Below the pieces are notes generated by a model that worked only from the letters and a program-made list of their open reading frames with translations, was not told the DNA's origin and searched no databases. This document shows positions 49,435-59,616 of a stretch of 64,000 bases of DNA, in pieces; position 1 is the stretch's first letter; each line of letters starts with the position of its first letter. The position numbers and the translations under genes were made by a program. The stretch covers positions 186,001-250,000 of the forward strand of contig NZ_JJMN01000074.1 in NCBI RefSeq assembly GCF_000696385.1, written 5' to 3'. The DNA comes from Vibrio metoecus. GTDB lineage: Bacteria; Pseudomonadota; Gammaproteobacteria; Enterobacterales; Vibrionaceae.

Positions 49435-51486
49435 ATGGCAAACGATCCAAGAAAACTTCTGGTAACTTGTGCCCTGCCTTACGCGAACGGTTCAATCCAC
49501 CTTGGTCATATGCTTGAGCATATCCAAGCTGACATTTGGGTTCGTTATCAGCGTCTGCGTGGCAATACAGTAAACTTTATCTGTGCGGATGACGCGCACG
49601 GCACACCTATCATGCTGAAAGCACAGCAAATGGGTATGACACCAGAAGCAATGATCGAGATGGTGAGCGAAGAGCACCAACGCGACTTTGCTGGCTTCGA
49701 TATTAGCTTTGATAACTACCACAGCACGCACAGCGATGAAAACCGCGAGCTGGCTTCACACATCTATCTGCAACTGAAAAAGAACGGTTTTATTTCAAGC
49801 CGCACGATTTCTCAGCTGTTTGATCCTGAAAAAGAGATGTTCCTGCCGGATCGTTTCGTAAAAGGCACCTGCCCGAAATGTAAATCAGAAGACCAGTACG
49901 GCGACAACTGTGACGCGTGTGGTGAGACTTACAGCCCGACTGAGCTGATCAATCCAAAATCCGCCGTCTCTGGTGCGACGCCAGTGATGAAAGATTCTGA
50001 GCACTTCTTCTTCGACCTGCCTCAGTTTGAAAGCATGCTCAAAGAATGGACGCGTTCAGGCTCTCTACAATCTGAAACCGCCAACAAAATGCAAGAGTGG
50101 TTTGAAGGTGGCTTGCAGCAGTGGGATATTTCCCGTGATGCACCGTATTTCGGTTTTGAAATCCCGGGCGAGAAAGACAAATTCTTCTACGTGTGGCTAG
50201 ATGCCCCTATTGGTTACATGGGTTCATTCAAAAACCTGTGCGACAAGCGTGGCGATTTGGACTTTAACGAATACTGGAATAAAGACAGCAAAACAGAGCT
50301 TTACCATTTCATCGGTAAAGACATCGTTTATTTCCACAGCTTGTTCTGGCCTGCCATGCTAGATGGTTCTGGTTTCCGTAAACCAACCAACGTGTTTGTG
50401 CACGGTTATGTGACCGTCAATGGCGCGAAAATGTCTAAGTCGAAAGGTACGTTTGTGAAAGCAAGCACTTACCTGAACCACTTGGATCCAGAGTGTCTGC
50501 GTTACTACTACGCGGCAAAACTGAACAACCGCATTGACGATCTCGATTTGAACCTTGAAGACTTCACCCAACGTGTGAATGCTGACGTGGTGAACAAGAT
50601 CGTTAACCTTGCGTCACGTAATGCAGGTTTCATCACTAAACGTTTTGATGGCAAGCTGTCTGCACACTTTGCGGAGCCTGAGCTGTACGCTGAATTTGCT
50701 GGCGCAGCCGATCGTATTGCTGAGCTGTTTGAAACGCGTGAGTTTGGTCGTGCCATCCGTGAAATTACTGCATTGGCAGACAAAGCGAACCAGTATGTAG
50801 ATGAAAAAGCCCCTTGGGTTGTGGCGAAACAAGAAGGCCAAGACCAAGCGCTGCAAGACATCTGTACTGTAGGCATTAACTTGTTCCGCGTACTGATGAC
50901 TTACCTCAAGCCAGTGATGCCTGCGTTGGCAGAGCGTACTGAAGCTTTCCTTAACCAAGAACTGACTTGGGAAGGCGTGGCAACTCCGCTAACGGATCAT
51001 GCGGTAACGCCATTCAAAGCACTGTTCAACCGTATCGATCCGAAACACGTTGAAGCCATGATTGAAGCGTCTAAGGCAGAAGCTGCAGCAGAAAAAGCCG
51101 CGGCAGATGCAGCAAAACCAAAGAGCGCAGAAACTGAACTGAGCAAAGATCCCCTAGCGGCTGAAATTGAGTTCGATGATTTCGCGAAAGTGGATCTGCG
51201 GATTGCCAAGATTCTTTCTTGTGAAGCGGTCGAGAAATCAGACAAGTTACTGAAGTTTGAACTCGACATCGGCGGTGAAACCCGTCAAGTCTTCTCTGGT
51301 ATTAAGTCTGCTTACAAACCAGAAGATCTGATTGGTAAATACACTGTCGTCGTAGCAAACCTCAAACCACGTAAGATGAAGTTTGGTATGTCAGAAGGCA
51401 TGATCCTCGCGGCTGGCCCTGGCGGTAGTGACCTGTGGTTGCTTGAACCGCATCAAGGTGCTCAAGCCGGTATGCGCGTGATGTAA
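49435..51486 (+). CDS. metG: Methionyl-tRNA synthetase
   Basis: 683 aa from ATG 49435. The HIGH-like motif is HLGH, the zinc knuckle is CPKC and CDAC, and the KMSKS loop is AKMSKSKGTF. A C-terminal EMAP-II-like tRNA-binding domain (DLRIAKILSCEAVEKSDKLL) follows an Ala/Lys linker, giving the dimeric long form. Confidence 0.97.
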   Translation: MANDPRKLLVTCALPYANGSIHLGHMLEHIQADIWVRYQRLRGNTVNFICADDAHGTPIMLKAQQMGMTPEAMIEMVSEEHQRDFAGFDISFDNYHSTHSDENRELASHIYLQLKKNGFISSRTISQLFDPEKEMFLPDRFVKGTCPKCKSEDQYGDNCDACGETYSPTELINPKSAVSGATPVMKDSEHFFFDLPQFESMLKEWTRSGSLQSETANKMQEWFEGGLQQWDISRDAPYFGFEIPGEKDKFFYVWLDAPIGYMGSFKNLCDKRGDLDFNEYWNKDSKTELYHFIGKDIVYFHSLFWPAMLDGSGFRKPTNVFVHGYVTVNGAKMSKSKGTFVKASTYLNHLDPECLRYYYAAKLNNRIDDLDLNLEDFTQRVNADVVNKIVNLASRNAGFITKRFDGKLSAHFAEPELYAEFAGAADRIAELFETREFGRAIREITALADKANQYVDEKAPWVVAKQEGQDQALQDICTVGINLFRVLMTYLKPVMPALAERTEAFLNQELTWEGVATPLTDHAVTPFKALFNRIDPKHVEAMIEASKAEAAAEKAAADAAKPKSAETELSKDPLAAEIEFDDFAKVDLRIAKILSCEAVEKSDKLLKFELDIGGETRQVFSGIKSAYKPEDLIGKYTVVVANLKPRKMKFGMSEGMILAAGPGGSDLWLLEPHQGAQAGMRVM

Positions 51487-51528
51487 TTCTCATCTCTCTT
51501 CGATTGCCATCGAGTTTGAGAGTATTAG

Positions 51529-51555
51529 AAGCCTTTGCTACTGCAAAGGCTTTTT
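51529..51555 (+). terminator. Terminator after metG
   Basis: AAGCCTTTGC-TACT-GCAAAGGCTT then TTTCTT. The remaining 275 bp to the next gene shows no gene; it holds the next gene's promoter and GGAGGT. Confidence 0.85.
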
Positions 51556-51830
51556 CTTATTCCAATCCTGTAATAACAACCCACTCGCAACCTCCTTTCC
51601 CTGAAATCACAGTGCCGCGATGTACGATACAAGCGCTTAAAAATTTAAAGTCGCTCACACTTTTCGCGCATTATGCCCCATAAATGTGCATTAAATCGAA
51701 GCTTATTTTCTTAAGGCATTGATTTTTAATCATTAAATTTCTGGCATTCAAACTGCAATACTCCACACATCCCCTTTCATAAGCTCAGTGCAACACGAAG
51801 GGGCGATTTAATACCAACACGGAGGTGGCT

Positions 51831-52646
51831 ATGTTTGTGACGATTTCAATGCTGATATCATTGGCGATTCTTGGCTTCATTTATTCTCTTTCTCAACAAA
51901 AGCATTCAACGCAGCAACGTAAATTTGAGTTGCTGATCTGCCTGCGCGAGGTGCTAGCACTGTGCCGCCAACACCGCAGCCTGACTCATCAAACGCTCAA
52001 TCACACCGAGGTCAATTGTTGTGAGCCCAGTACACTGGCAGCACTAGAAAAGCACCTGCTGGAAAAATCTGAACAACTGATCCAAATTGCCCATTTTGAT
52101 AACAAGCCCTCATACCGCATTTTGCAAAACTCATTAAAAACAGTCTTTAACGAGTGGCAGCAAGCCAGTGTAGGCAAAAATCAACGTCTGCATGGCAAGT
52201 TGATCCGCCACTGCATGTACTTGATGGATGATGTGGTGTTGGCATGGTTGGCAGAATCTGGACGCGAAGAATTAAGTGATGAGTACCATATGAACTGGCA
52301 ACAAATTTTCGATGCGATGGAAACACTGACTCAACTGCGTCTGTGCATTGAAGATACTCGCAATGAAACCAATGCGTTACGCTTGAGACACTATTGTGAA
52401 CTGATGCAACGTAAGCTCAATCAGCTAGCGCTGATTAGCCCTTTGACACTCGGCTCCCCCGTCTGTTCATCGGCGATGCGCCAACTTAACGAAATCACCG
52501 ATAACAACCAATTCAATTTGGAGAGCAACGAGCTTTATCAATTAAGCAGTGAACTTTCTTCAACGATCGCACAGGTGTATGACCATATGCTGAATGATTT
52601 AGTAGAGAGCCTTTATCAGCCTTTACCGCAACTCGTTATTGCTTAA
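51831..52646 (+). CDS. Unknown membrane-anchored protein
   Basis: 271 aa from ATG 51831, placed 4 nt after a strong GGAGGT. An upstream in-frame GTG overlaps that site and is rejected. One N-terminal membrane segment (TISMLISLAILGFIYSL), then a Cys- and His-rich, all-helical region (LREVLALCRQHRSLTHQTLN; HCMYLMDDVVLAWL) with no known domain. Found singly between metG and udp. Confidence 0.75.
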   Translation: MFVTISMLISLAILGFIYSLSQQKHSTQQRKFELLICLREVLALCRQHRSLTHQTLNHTEVNCCEPSTLAALEKHLLEKSEQLIQIAHFDNKPSYRILQNSLKTVFNEWQQASVGKNQRLHGKLIRHCMYLMDDVVLAWLAESGREELSDEYHMNWQQIFDAMETLTQLRLCIEDTRNETNALRLRHYCELMQRKLNQLALISPLTLGSPVCSSAMRQLNEITDNNQFNLESNELYQLSSELSSTIAQVYDHMLNDLVESLYQPLPQLVIA

Positions 52647-52662
52647 AGAAAGCTAAAAACAG

Positions 52663-52688
52663 AAAGCGCCACATCAAGTGGCGCTTTT
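52663..52688. terminator. Bidirectional terminator
   Basis: AAAGCGCCAC-ATCAA-GTGGCGCTTT between convergent genes. Confidence 0.85.
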
Positions 52689-52714
52689 CATTAATCGAGG
52701 GAAATGACTGTACG

Positions 52715-53476
52715 TTATTTCAGCATCTTACGCGCAGCTTCCACCACAACTTTGATAGAACGTGCTTCGGTTTCTTTCAACGTTGCGTGGTCAGGAATCT
52801 CTTTCTGAGTACGGTTAATAATTACACCCGCCACACAGCCCGCTTTCAAGCCTGAGCTAGCACACATGGTCAGCAGCGTTGCCGATTCCATTTCAAAGTT
52901 CAGAACACCCATTTCTTGCCACTCTTTCATCGAGCCTTGGAAACGGCGCACGACACGACCAGTGAAAGTATCGTAACGCTCTTGTCCTGGGTAGAAGGTA
53001 TCAGAAGAAGCGGTAATACCCATGTGCACCGTTGCACCACTTTCTTGTGCAGCCGCTTTCATCGCTGTCGCCACATCAAAATCCGGTACCGCTGGGAATT
53101 CCATCGGTGCGAAGTGCAGACTTGCACCATCCAAACGCACAGAGCCCGTAGTGACAATCATATCGCCCACATTAACATGAGGTTGAATTGCGCCCGTAGT
53201 TCCAACACGTAGGAAGCTACGTACGCCCAATTGTGCCAGTTCTTCTACTGCAATCGACGTTGAAGGACCACCAATACCCGTTGAGCAAACGACAACAGAC
53301 TGGCCATCCAGCTCTGCGCGGTACACGGTATATTCACGATGGCTAGCGAGGAAAACTGGGTTATCCATCAGCTCAGCAATTTTTTGTACACGAGCAGGAT
53401 CGCCCGGGATAATTGCTAATGTTGCACCGTTTAAATCTGCTTCAGTCACACCAAGGTGGAATACAGTTTTAGTCAT
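52715..53476 (-). CDS. udp: Uridine phosphorylase
   Basis: 253 aa: IPGDPARVQKIA, GTTGAIQPHVNVGD and NFEMESATLL mark the nucleoside phosphorylase family. Converts uridine and phosphate to uracil and ribose-1-phosphate. A CRP-like site lies upstream, as known for udp in E. coli. Confidence 0.96.
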   Translation of the reverse strand: MTKTVFHLGVTEADLNGATLAIIPGDPARVQKIAELMDNPVFLASHREYTVYRAELDGQSVVVCSTGIGGPSTSIAVEELAQLGVRSFLRVGTTGAIQPHVNVGDMIVTTGSVRLDGASLHFAPMEFPAVPDFDVATAMKAAAQESGATVHMGITASSDTFYPGQERYDTFTGRVVRRFQGSMKEWQEMGVLNFEMESATLLTMCASSGLKAGCVAGVIINRTQKEIPDHATLKETEARSIKVVVEAARKMLK

Positions 53477-53560
53477 AAGGGGGCTCCTTCAATTGCGTCT
53501 ATTCAGCGCATTAATCATTTGGGGTACCAAACTAATGTACCTGATAGGGCAAACCGATTA

Positions 53561-53576
53561 AGTGATAGCAATCACA
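53561..53576. promoter_or_regulatory. Probable CRP site upstream of udp
   Basis: AGTGATAGCAATCACA matches TGTGA-N6-TCACA with one mismatch, 85 bp before the udp start. The rest of the 319-bp gap up to zntA shows no gene. Confidence 0.55.
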
Positions 53577-53795
53577 CCAAACAAAGCAATAAGCATCAAT
53601 CTTTCACAATTAATCGATTTGCATCACAAATAATCTGTATCTGTGCTGCAAATACATACAGATTATTGCTCTCTTTCGTCAGCCTCAGCAAAGCATAGTG
53701 CAGAATCTGTCATCCTCAAGCGAGTTAGTCGCTGCCTACCCGTGCTAGAGGCAGCGATTGCCTCTAGCGAAAGCAGTCCCCTATAGGAAGAGAGA

Positions 53796-56105
53796 TCATG
53801 ACGACGATCGAGAGCCAAATCGGAGCAAACGTAGCGCATTCAGTGTGACCAATGCTGTCGCACCACTGTCCGCAAGTACAGCAACCCACAGCCCGGTAAT
53901 GCCAAGTAAGCTCGTGACCAAAAAGACGGCTTTTAGGCCTAATGCTAAAGTAACGTTTTGGCGAATAATCGCCAACGTCGCCCGCGACAGTTCAATCATG
54001 CTGGCAAGCTCAACCAACCGATTGTGGGTCAACGCCGCATCGGCCGTTTCTAACGCCACATCCGTACCGCCGCCCATGGCAATACCAATACTGGCTTCTT
54101 TCATCGCCGGTGCATCGTTAATACCATCGCCAACCATAGCAACACGCTGATTCTGCGCTAACTGCTGGATATATTTAACTTTATCTTGCGGTAGTAACCC
54201 CGCACGAAAATCCATATTCAATTGGCGCCCCATGGCGGCAGCACTGCGTTCGTTATCACCCGTTAGCATTAACGCCTTCACACCAATTCTCTGCAGTGCT
54301 TCAACAGCTTGGCGAGCGTCTTGTCGCAAGGTATCTTGCCAAGCGATCACGCCTACGGCGCTCTCCCCTTCTAGCATCACCACCACCGTTTTACTTTCTG
54401 CTTCGAGCTGTTCTACCTGTTGGCGCACAGTTTCAGGTAAGGTGATTTCAACCCGATTGGGCGCTAAAATTTGGTAAGTGACACCATCGATACTTCCGCT
54501 AATACCTCTTCCTACAAGCGCGGTTTTATCTTCCGCATTCGGGATCTCACAACCTGTTGCTTGTGCTTTCGCGACCAGTGATGTAGCCAATGGATGATGT
54601 GAACCCATCTCTATCGCGGCCACTTGAGCCAATAAGCGGTTCTCGCTCCACCCTTGATAGGCAATAAGATCCGTCACTTGTGGCTTACCTTCAGTCAACG
54701 TACCGGTTTTATCAAAGGCTATGGTTTCGATTTTACCTAGCTGCTCTAACGCGGCTCCGCCCTTAATCAAAGCGCCACGACGTGCCGCAGAGGCTAAGCC
54801 TGAAGTAATAGCCGCAGGCGTTGAAATCACCAGAGCACAAGGACAAGCAATCAACAACAAAGCCAAGCCTCGGTAGATCCACGTTTGCCAATCGGCACCA
54901 AACACCAACGGCGGAATCGTAATGACCACAACAGCCACCACCATCATGAGTGGTGTGTACCAACGGCTGAATTTATCTAAGAACCGCTCCAACGGTGCTT
55001 TACGTGACTCCGCTTCTTCAATCATGTGCAAAATACGGTCGATCGCGTTTTCACCTTGTTTAGAGGTAATTTCGACCTGCACGATTTTATCCACCACCAC
55101 ACAACCAGCAGAAACTCGCTCTCCTAACCCAAGTTCTACGGGTAGAGATTCCCCAGTCAATGCGCTGTTATCAAGACTTGCCGCGCCGAGTAAGCGACCA
55201 TCCGCAGGCAAACGTCCACCGGGTGCCACTTCGATAACATCGCCCGGTTTTAACTGTGCGACTGGCACCGTAATACGCTGACCATTTTCAATCCGTAGTG
55301 CATTTTCAGGCACCAAAGCCATTAAGGCTTGCACTCCGCTTCGTGCGCGTGAAGCGGCGTACGCTTCCAAGCGCTCACCAATCAAAAACAGGAGAAGAAC
55401 CATTGCTGCTTCTATGGTTTCCCCTAGATACAATGCGCCAATCGCCGCAACCGACATCAAGGTTTCAATCGAGAAAGGAGAACCCGATTTGGCCAGACGC
55501 CAAGCTTGCTGAATGATCGGTAATAAACCTAACAGACAGGTAATGGTGAAAATCCAACGGCTAATTTCGGCGGAGTTGACGATCACCCCCACCGTCATCA
55601 AGGCTGCAATACCAATAATTCGTGCGTTTTCATTGTGCCAAAACGAAGGTTTCGTGGACTCTACGTCCGAAGCTGCCGCCCCCGTTGAACTAAAGGTGAA
55701 ACCACTATTCACCACGGCTTTTTCAATGTGTTGTGCCGTTGATTCTTGGTTAAAACCCACGACCAGTTTCTGGGTAGCAAAAGTGACGTGTACCTGAGTG
55801 ACATCACTCAGTTGTTTTGACTGCTTTTTCAATTTTTTTGTCGCGCAGGAAGGACAATCCATTCCCGCAATGAACCAGCTTTGTTGGAAACGTGATGAGA
55901 GCTCTGCGTTTCGATGTCGCTCGGGCTCCTCATCGGAACTTCCGCCGCCCTCAGCGCTACTGCAGCAGCTATCACCGCCACATGAAGCCACAACGTCGGC
56001 AGCACGAATTGACGCAATTTTAGGGCTTCCAGCGCAACTTGTTTGGTGGCCAGAAATAGGTTTCGTTAATGATTTTGAACGACAAGCATGGTGTTTAGTA
56101 CACAT
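53796..56105 (-). CDS. zntA: Zinc/cadmium/lead P-type ATPase
   Basis: 769 aa. A His/Cys-rich N-terminal tail, a heavy-metal-binding domain with GMDCPSC, the transmembrane CPC motif (ACPCAL), the phosphorylation site DKTGTLTEGK, and GDGINDAPA. Exports Zn2+, Cd2+ and Pb2+ at the inner membrane. A MerR-type operator precedes it. Confidence 0.94.
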   Translation of the reverse strand: MCTKHHACRSKSLTKPISGHQTSCAGSPKIASIRAADVVASCGGDSCCSSAEGGGSSDEEPERHRNAELSSRFQQSWFIAGMDCPSCATKKLKKQSKQLSDVTQVHVTFATQKLVVGFNQESTAQHIEKAVVNSGFTFSSTGAAASDVESTKPSFWHNENARIIGIAALMTVGVIVNSAEISRWIFTITCLLGLLPIIQQAWRLAKSGSPFSIETLMSVAAIGALYLGETIEAAMVLLLFLIGERLEAYAASRARSGVQALMALVPENALRIENGQRITVPVAQLKPGDVIEVAPGGRLPADGRLLGAASLDNSALTGESLPVELGLGERVSAGCVVVDKIVQVEITSKQGENAIDRILHMIEEAESRKAPLERFLDKFSRWYTPLMMVVAVVVITIPPLVFGADWQTWIYRGLALLLIACPCALVISTPAAITSGLASAARRGALIKGGAALEQLGKIETIAFDKTGTLTEGKPQVTDLIAYQGWSENRLLAQVAAIEMGSHHPLATSLVAKAQATGCEIPNAEDKTALVGRGISGSIDGVTYQILAPNRVEITLPETVRQQVEQLEAESKTVVVMLEGESAVGVIAWQDTLRQDARQAVEALQRIGVKALMLTGDNERSAAAMGRQLNMDFRAGLLPQDKVKYIQQLAQNQRVAMVGDGINDAPAMKEASIGIAMGGGTDVALETADAALTHNRLVELASMIELSRATLAIIRQNVTLALGLKAVFLVTSLLGITGLWVAVLADSGATALVTLNALRLLRFGSRSSS

Positions 56106-56142
56106 AGTTTTATCTCCTTTTTGTGGTCTGCCGTCAGCTTAC

Positions 56143-56164
56143 ACCTTGGAGTTAACTTCAAGGT
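56143..56164 (-). promoter_or_regulatory. MerR/ZntR-type operator of zntA
   Basis: Near-perfect 22-bp palindrome with arms ACCTTGGAGTT and AACTTCAAGGT. On the minus strand it overlaps -35 TTGACC and -10 TAAGCT, with the long spacer typical of MerR-activated promoters. Confidence 0.75.
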
Positions 56165-56221
56165 CAAGCTTATTGAGCAACAAGTGGCAAAAAGTTTATC
56201 GTTCAGTCACCATAACAAGAC

Positions 56222-56638
56222 TTAAACAGGATGTTGGAAACAGCTATTTAATGTTTTACTCAAAGCACGAAGAACATCACGCCGTGTGATCACCCCGACT
56301 AGCTTGCCATCCTCTATCACGGGGTACATTTTAGGTTTTCCCACTTTCATCATCGCCGCCATTTCGATAATTGAAGTATCCGGTGACACCGACAGCACTT
56401 CATTATGCATGCAGTCGCTAACGATATGAGTATCTTGGCAGTGATAACTGGCGTGTACCAATTTATCCAACAAATCCTGTTCGGATAAAAATCCAACCAC
56501 ACGGCGCTGTGCATCAATCACAGGGCCCCCCATATTGTCTGACCGCACCACTTTCTCTAACGCGGCAGTCAACGACATTTCCGGGCTAAAAGTAATCGCT
56601 TGTGTGGTCATATAATCGCTAACTTTCAGTGAGTTCAT
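56222..56638 (-). CDS. Two-CBS-domain protein
   Basis: 138 aa composed of two CBS domains only: VSDYMTTQAITFSPEMSL and VSDCMHNEVLSVSPDTSI, with GVITRRDVLRAL at the end. Such proteins sense adenosyl nucleotides; the partner is unknown. Confidence 0.9.
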   Translation of the reverse strand: MNSLKVSDYMTTQAITFSPEMSLTAALEKVVRSDNMGGPVIDAQRRVVGFLSEQDLLDKLVHASYHCQDTHIVSDCMHNEVLSVSPDTSIIEMAAMMKVGKPKMYPVIEDGKLVGVITRRDVLRALSKTLNSCFQHPV

Positions 56639-56865
56639 CCTGTTCTCCTTATGTTCACACGCTTGTGAATCATCTTAAGTGTTGTACAAAATGAACGATT
56701 TATCCTGTCTCATTTCTTAACTCAAGCGCACAATATCAAAACGTTCTCATCCTTTTTTATGAACATTAGGTTTAATTAATAAAAGTCATACATGGCCCAT
56801 ATTCGTTCACGATAAGATCATCTATAAATAAAGTAATACGTAATCACTCAATAGGGATCGAGTCG

Positions 56866-57840
56866 GTGACTTCTATTTTCTCCTCGACGATTATTGCTAA
56901 CCCTGAAATTCTGCAGTTTATTTTCCAATCACTGCCTGAACCTACCTTTCTGCTCAATAAGCAAGGTGTCTATTTAGAAGCCTGGGGAGGTACTGACAGT
57001 GAACGCCACCATAATCCCTCTTACTTGGTGGGTTTAAGCCAATATGATGTACTCCCCGCTGCACAAGCCGCTTGGTTTACCCAAGTGATTGTTGAGTCCA
57101 TCGAACAAAATTGTGCGAAAGAATTGGAATATGAAGTCGACCCAACCCAGTTACCTTGCTTTCAGCACGTTCCTGGGCCAACCGACAAGCAGTATTTTTC
57201 TGCGTTAGTGATCCCGTTACCAGGCACGGAAATGGTGCTATGGACGATACGTAACATTTCAGATTACAAGCACACGGTTGAAAAACTCGCGCAGCATCAG
57301 TTGGAGTTGGAACACCTAACGCATATGGACCATCTCACCCAAGTGTATAACCGCTATGCGATGGATTCATTACTACCGCAAGCTCTTGATATTGCAAGAC
57401 TGGATAAGATGAGCGCTGCCATATTGATGATCGATATCGATTGTTTTAAAGAGTACAACGATGGGTATGGTCATATTCAAGGTGATGAGGTTCTGCGTAA
57501 AATCAGCCAAACGTTGCGCCGATGGAAATCCAACCTTGAACTCTGTTTTCGTTACGGAGGAGATGAGTTTCTGATTTTTATGACAGGAGCAAATGTCGAA
57601 CAGTGCCAACAACGCGCTGAAGAATTAATGGGGATGATCGCAAATTTGCACATCCCACATCACAGTTCTAGAGTCTCAGATCACGTGACGATCACGATAG
57701 GCATTCGTCACTGTGACCTCATAGAACGAGAGATGACGGCCGAGAAACTGGTCTCTGTTGCAGATAAAGCCCTTTTTCATGCTAAACATCAGCAACGTGG
57801 CACCATTCATATGTTCAGTAGTACCACTTGGCATGAATAA
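56866..57840 (+). CDS. PAS-GGDEF diguanylate cyclase
   Basis: 324 aa with a GTG start. An N-terminal PAS domain (LPEPTFLLNKQGVYLEAWGG) and a GGDEF domain with intact YGGDEF, so likely an active cyclic di-GMP synthase. No RxxD inhibitory site is visible five residues before it. No membrane segment, so it senses a cytoplasmic cue. Confidence 0.9.
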   Translation: MTSIFSSTIIANPEILQFIFQSLPEPTFLLNKQGVYLEAWGGTDSERHHNPSYLVGLSQYDVLPAAQAAWFTQVIVESIEQNCAKELEYEVDPTQLPCFQHVPGPTDKQYFSALVIPLPGTEMVLWTIRNISDYKHTVEKLAQHQLELEHLTHMDHLTQVYNRYAMDSLLPQALDIARLDKMSAAILMIDIDCFKEYNDGYGHIQGDEVLRKISQTLRRWKSNLELCFRYGGDEFLIFMTGANVEQCQQRAEELMGMIANLHIPHHSSRVSDHVTITIGIRHCDLIEREMTAEKLVSVADKALFHAKHQQRGTIHMFSSTTWHE

Positions 57841-57849
57841 CCGTAACCG

Positions 57850-58311
57850 TTATTCGCCTTTATCCCAACGCTGTGCGGCTTGATGATCGCTATCACGTGA
57901 ATCGATCCAGCGACTCTCTTCCGTTGTCAGCTCTTTTTTCCAAAATGGCGCGCGAGTTTTCAAGTAATCCATGATGAATTCGCACGCTTCAAAAGCCGCA
58001 TTACGGTGTGCACTGGTCACGCCAACCAACACAATTTGATCGCCGCTGAGCATATCGCCGACGCGATGGATCACCCGAACACGCTGCAAAGGCCAACGCT
58101 CTTCCGCCATATCACAAATCTCTAGCAAAGATTTTTCCGTCATGCCCGGATAGTGTTCAAGGTGTAACCCCACGACATTATCGCCCAAGTTCATATCTCG
58201 AACCTTGCCGACAAAAGTCACCACAGCGCCCGCTTGAGTCCCTTGCGCTAAAGCCTCGTATTCTTGCGCAAGCGAAAAATCTTCCGTTTGTACAGAAACG
58301 CGATGGTCCAT
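57850..58311 (-). CDS. moaE: Molybdopterin synthase catalytic subunit
   Basis: 153 aa: AHRNAAFEACEFIMDYLKTR and APFWKKE carry the conserved active-site Lys residues. Uses MoaD thiocarboxylate to make molybdopterin. Last gene of moaABCDE. Confidence 0.96.
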   Translation of the reverse strand: MDHRVSVQTEDFSLAQEYEALAQGTQAGAVVTFVGKVRDMNLGDNVVGLHLEHYPGMTEKSLLEICDMAEERWPLQRVRVIHRVGDMLSGDQIVLVGVTSAHRNAAFEACEFIMDYLKTRAPFWKKELTTEESRWIDSRDSDHQAAQRWDKGE

Positions 58312-58312
58312 A

Positions 58313-58558
58313 TTAACCTCCCGTCACTGGTGGGAAGAAGGCGACTTCGTCCCCCTCTTGCAATGGCGTATCCAGCGGTACTATCGATTGATTAACTGCG
58401 GCCAGCAACTTACCCGGTTCTAGAGCCAAATCCCACTTACCGGCTTGTTGCGCCAAGTGGTGACGTAGCGCTTCAACCGTCGGAAAAACCTGTTCGACTA
58501 CCAGACTATCGCACTCCACCAACTCACGCGTTTGGGCAAAAAACAGCACCTTAATCAT
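58313..58558 (-). CDS. moaD: Molybdopterin synthase sulfur carrier
   Basis: 81 aa ubiquitin-like protein ending in PPVTGG, the diglycine that is activated as a thiocarboxylate. Overlaps moaC by 4 nt. Confidence 0.95.
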   Translation of the reverse strand: MIKVLFFAQTRELVECDSLVVEQVFPTVEALRHHLAQQAGKWDLALEPGKLLAAVNQSIVPLDTPLQEGDEVAFFPPVTGG

Positions 58559-59037
58559 GTTTCCACCTTAAAGTGTCCTGATTTACCGCCTAACTTTTCT
58601 AGCAGTCGTACGTTCTCAATCACGATGTCTTTCTGTACTGCTTTGCACATGTCGTAAATAGTCAGAGCCGCAACCGATGCGGCGGTCAATGCTTCCATCT
58701 CAACACCGGTTTTACCGCTGAGTTTACACAGCGATTCAATGCGCACACTGTTTTGCTCCGGCAGCGCTTCTAGCTGTACTTCCACTTTAGAAAGCAGCAG
58801 AGGATGGCAAAGCGGTATTAGCTCCCACGTACGTTTCGCGGCTTGAATACCCGCAATACGCGCCGTGGCAAACACATCCCCTTTATGGTGCTGACCAGAG
58901 AGAATCAGTTGCAGCGTTGCGGGTGCCATGCGCACATAGGCCTCGGCACGCGCTTCACGAACTGTGTCTGCTTTACTCGACACGTCCACCATATTGGCTT
59001 CACCCGAAGCATTAATGTGAGTGAGTTGACTCATCAA
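58555..59037 (-). CDS. moaC: Cyclic pyranopterin monophosphate synthase
   Basis: 160 aa (159 from the second Met): NMVDVSSKADTVREA, LIPLCHPLLLSKV and GKTGVEMEALTA, the family's active-site segments. Converts the MoaA product to cPMP. Confidence 0.96.
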   Translation of the reverse strand: MMSQLTHINASGEANMVDVSSKADTVREARAEAYVRMAPATLQLILSGQHHKGDVFATARIAGIQAAKRTWELIPLCHPLLLSKVEVQLEALPEQNSVRIESLCKLSGKTGVEMEALTAASVAALTIYDMCKAVQKDIVIENVRLLEKLGGKSGHFKVET

Positions 59038-59044
59038 ACCTCCC

Positions 59045-59557
59045 TTATACCGTCAGGTGTGGCATAAAGTTACATGGGCGATGAGAAGCATCCAATTGCT
59101 GTTTAATGATTTTTGTCCAACCTGTGCGGCATGCGCCCGTTGAGCCTGGCATCGCAAAAATCACCGTGTGGTTAGCGAAACCCGCGACCGCGCGCGACTG
59201 AATGGTCGAGGTACCAATCTCTTCAAAAGAGACCATTCGGAACAGCTCGCCAAAGCCTTCCACTTCTTTATCAAACAAAGGCTTCAGCGCTTCAGGTGTG
59301 CTGTCACGTGAGGTAAACCCAGTGCCACCGGTGATCAAAATCGCTTGGATGGTTTCATCCGCAATCCATTGTGAAACCACCGCACGGATTTTGTACATAT
59401 CGTCAATCACGATCTGCTTATCAGCCAGTTTATGACCCGCTTCTTGCAACTGCTCAGCCAAGTAACGACCTGAAGTATCATTTTCTTCGGTACGCGTATC
59501 TGACACGGTTAAAACGGCGATGTTTGCTGCTTGAAATTTGCTTTCTGCGTGACCCAT
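59045..59557 (-). CDS. moaB: MoaB, molybdenum cofactor biosynthesis protein
   Basis: 170 aa with ILITGGTGFTSRDSTPE, the MoCF-binding loop, and FAMPGSTGAC. MoaB binds molybdopterin; its exact step in bacteria is not settled. Confidence 0.95.
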   Translation of the reverse strand: MGHAESKFQAANIAVLTVSDTRTEENDTSGRYLAEQLQEAGHKLADKQIVIDDMYKIRAVVSQWIADETIQAILITGGTGFTSRDSTPEALKPLFDKEVEGFGELFRMVSFEEIGTSTIQSRAVAGFANHTVIFAMPGSTGACRTGWTKIIKQQLDASHRPCNFMPHLTV

Positions 59558-59616
59558 TTGTTCACCTTTTAAAAATGGTTAAACCTCGATAGCGAGGTCA
59601 AATTATCGGTAGAAAC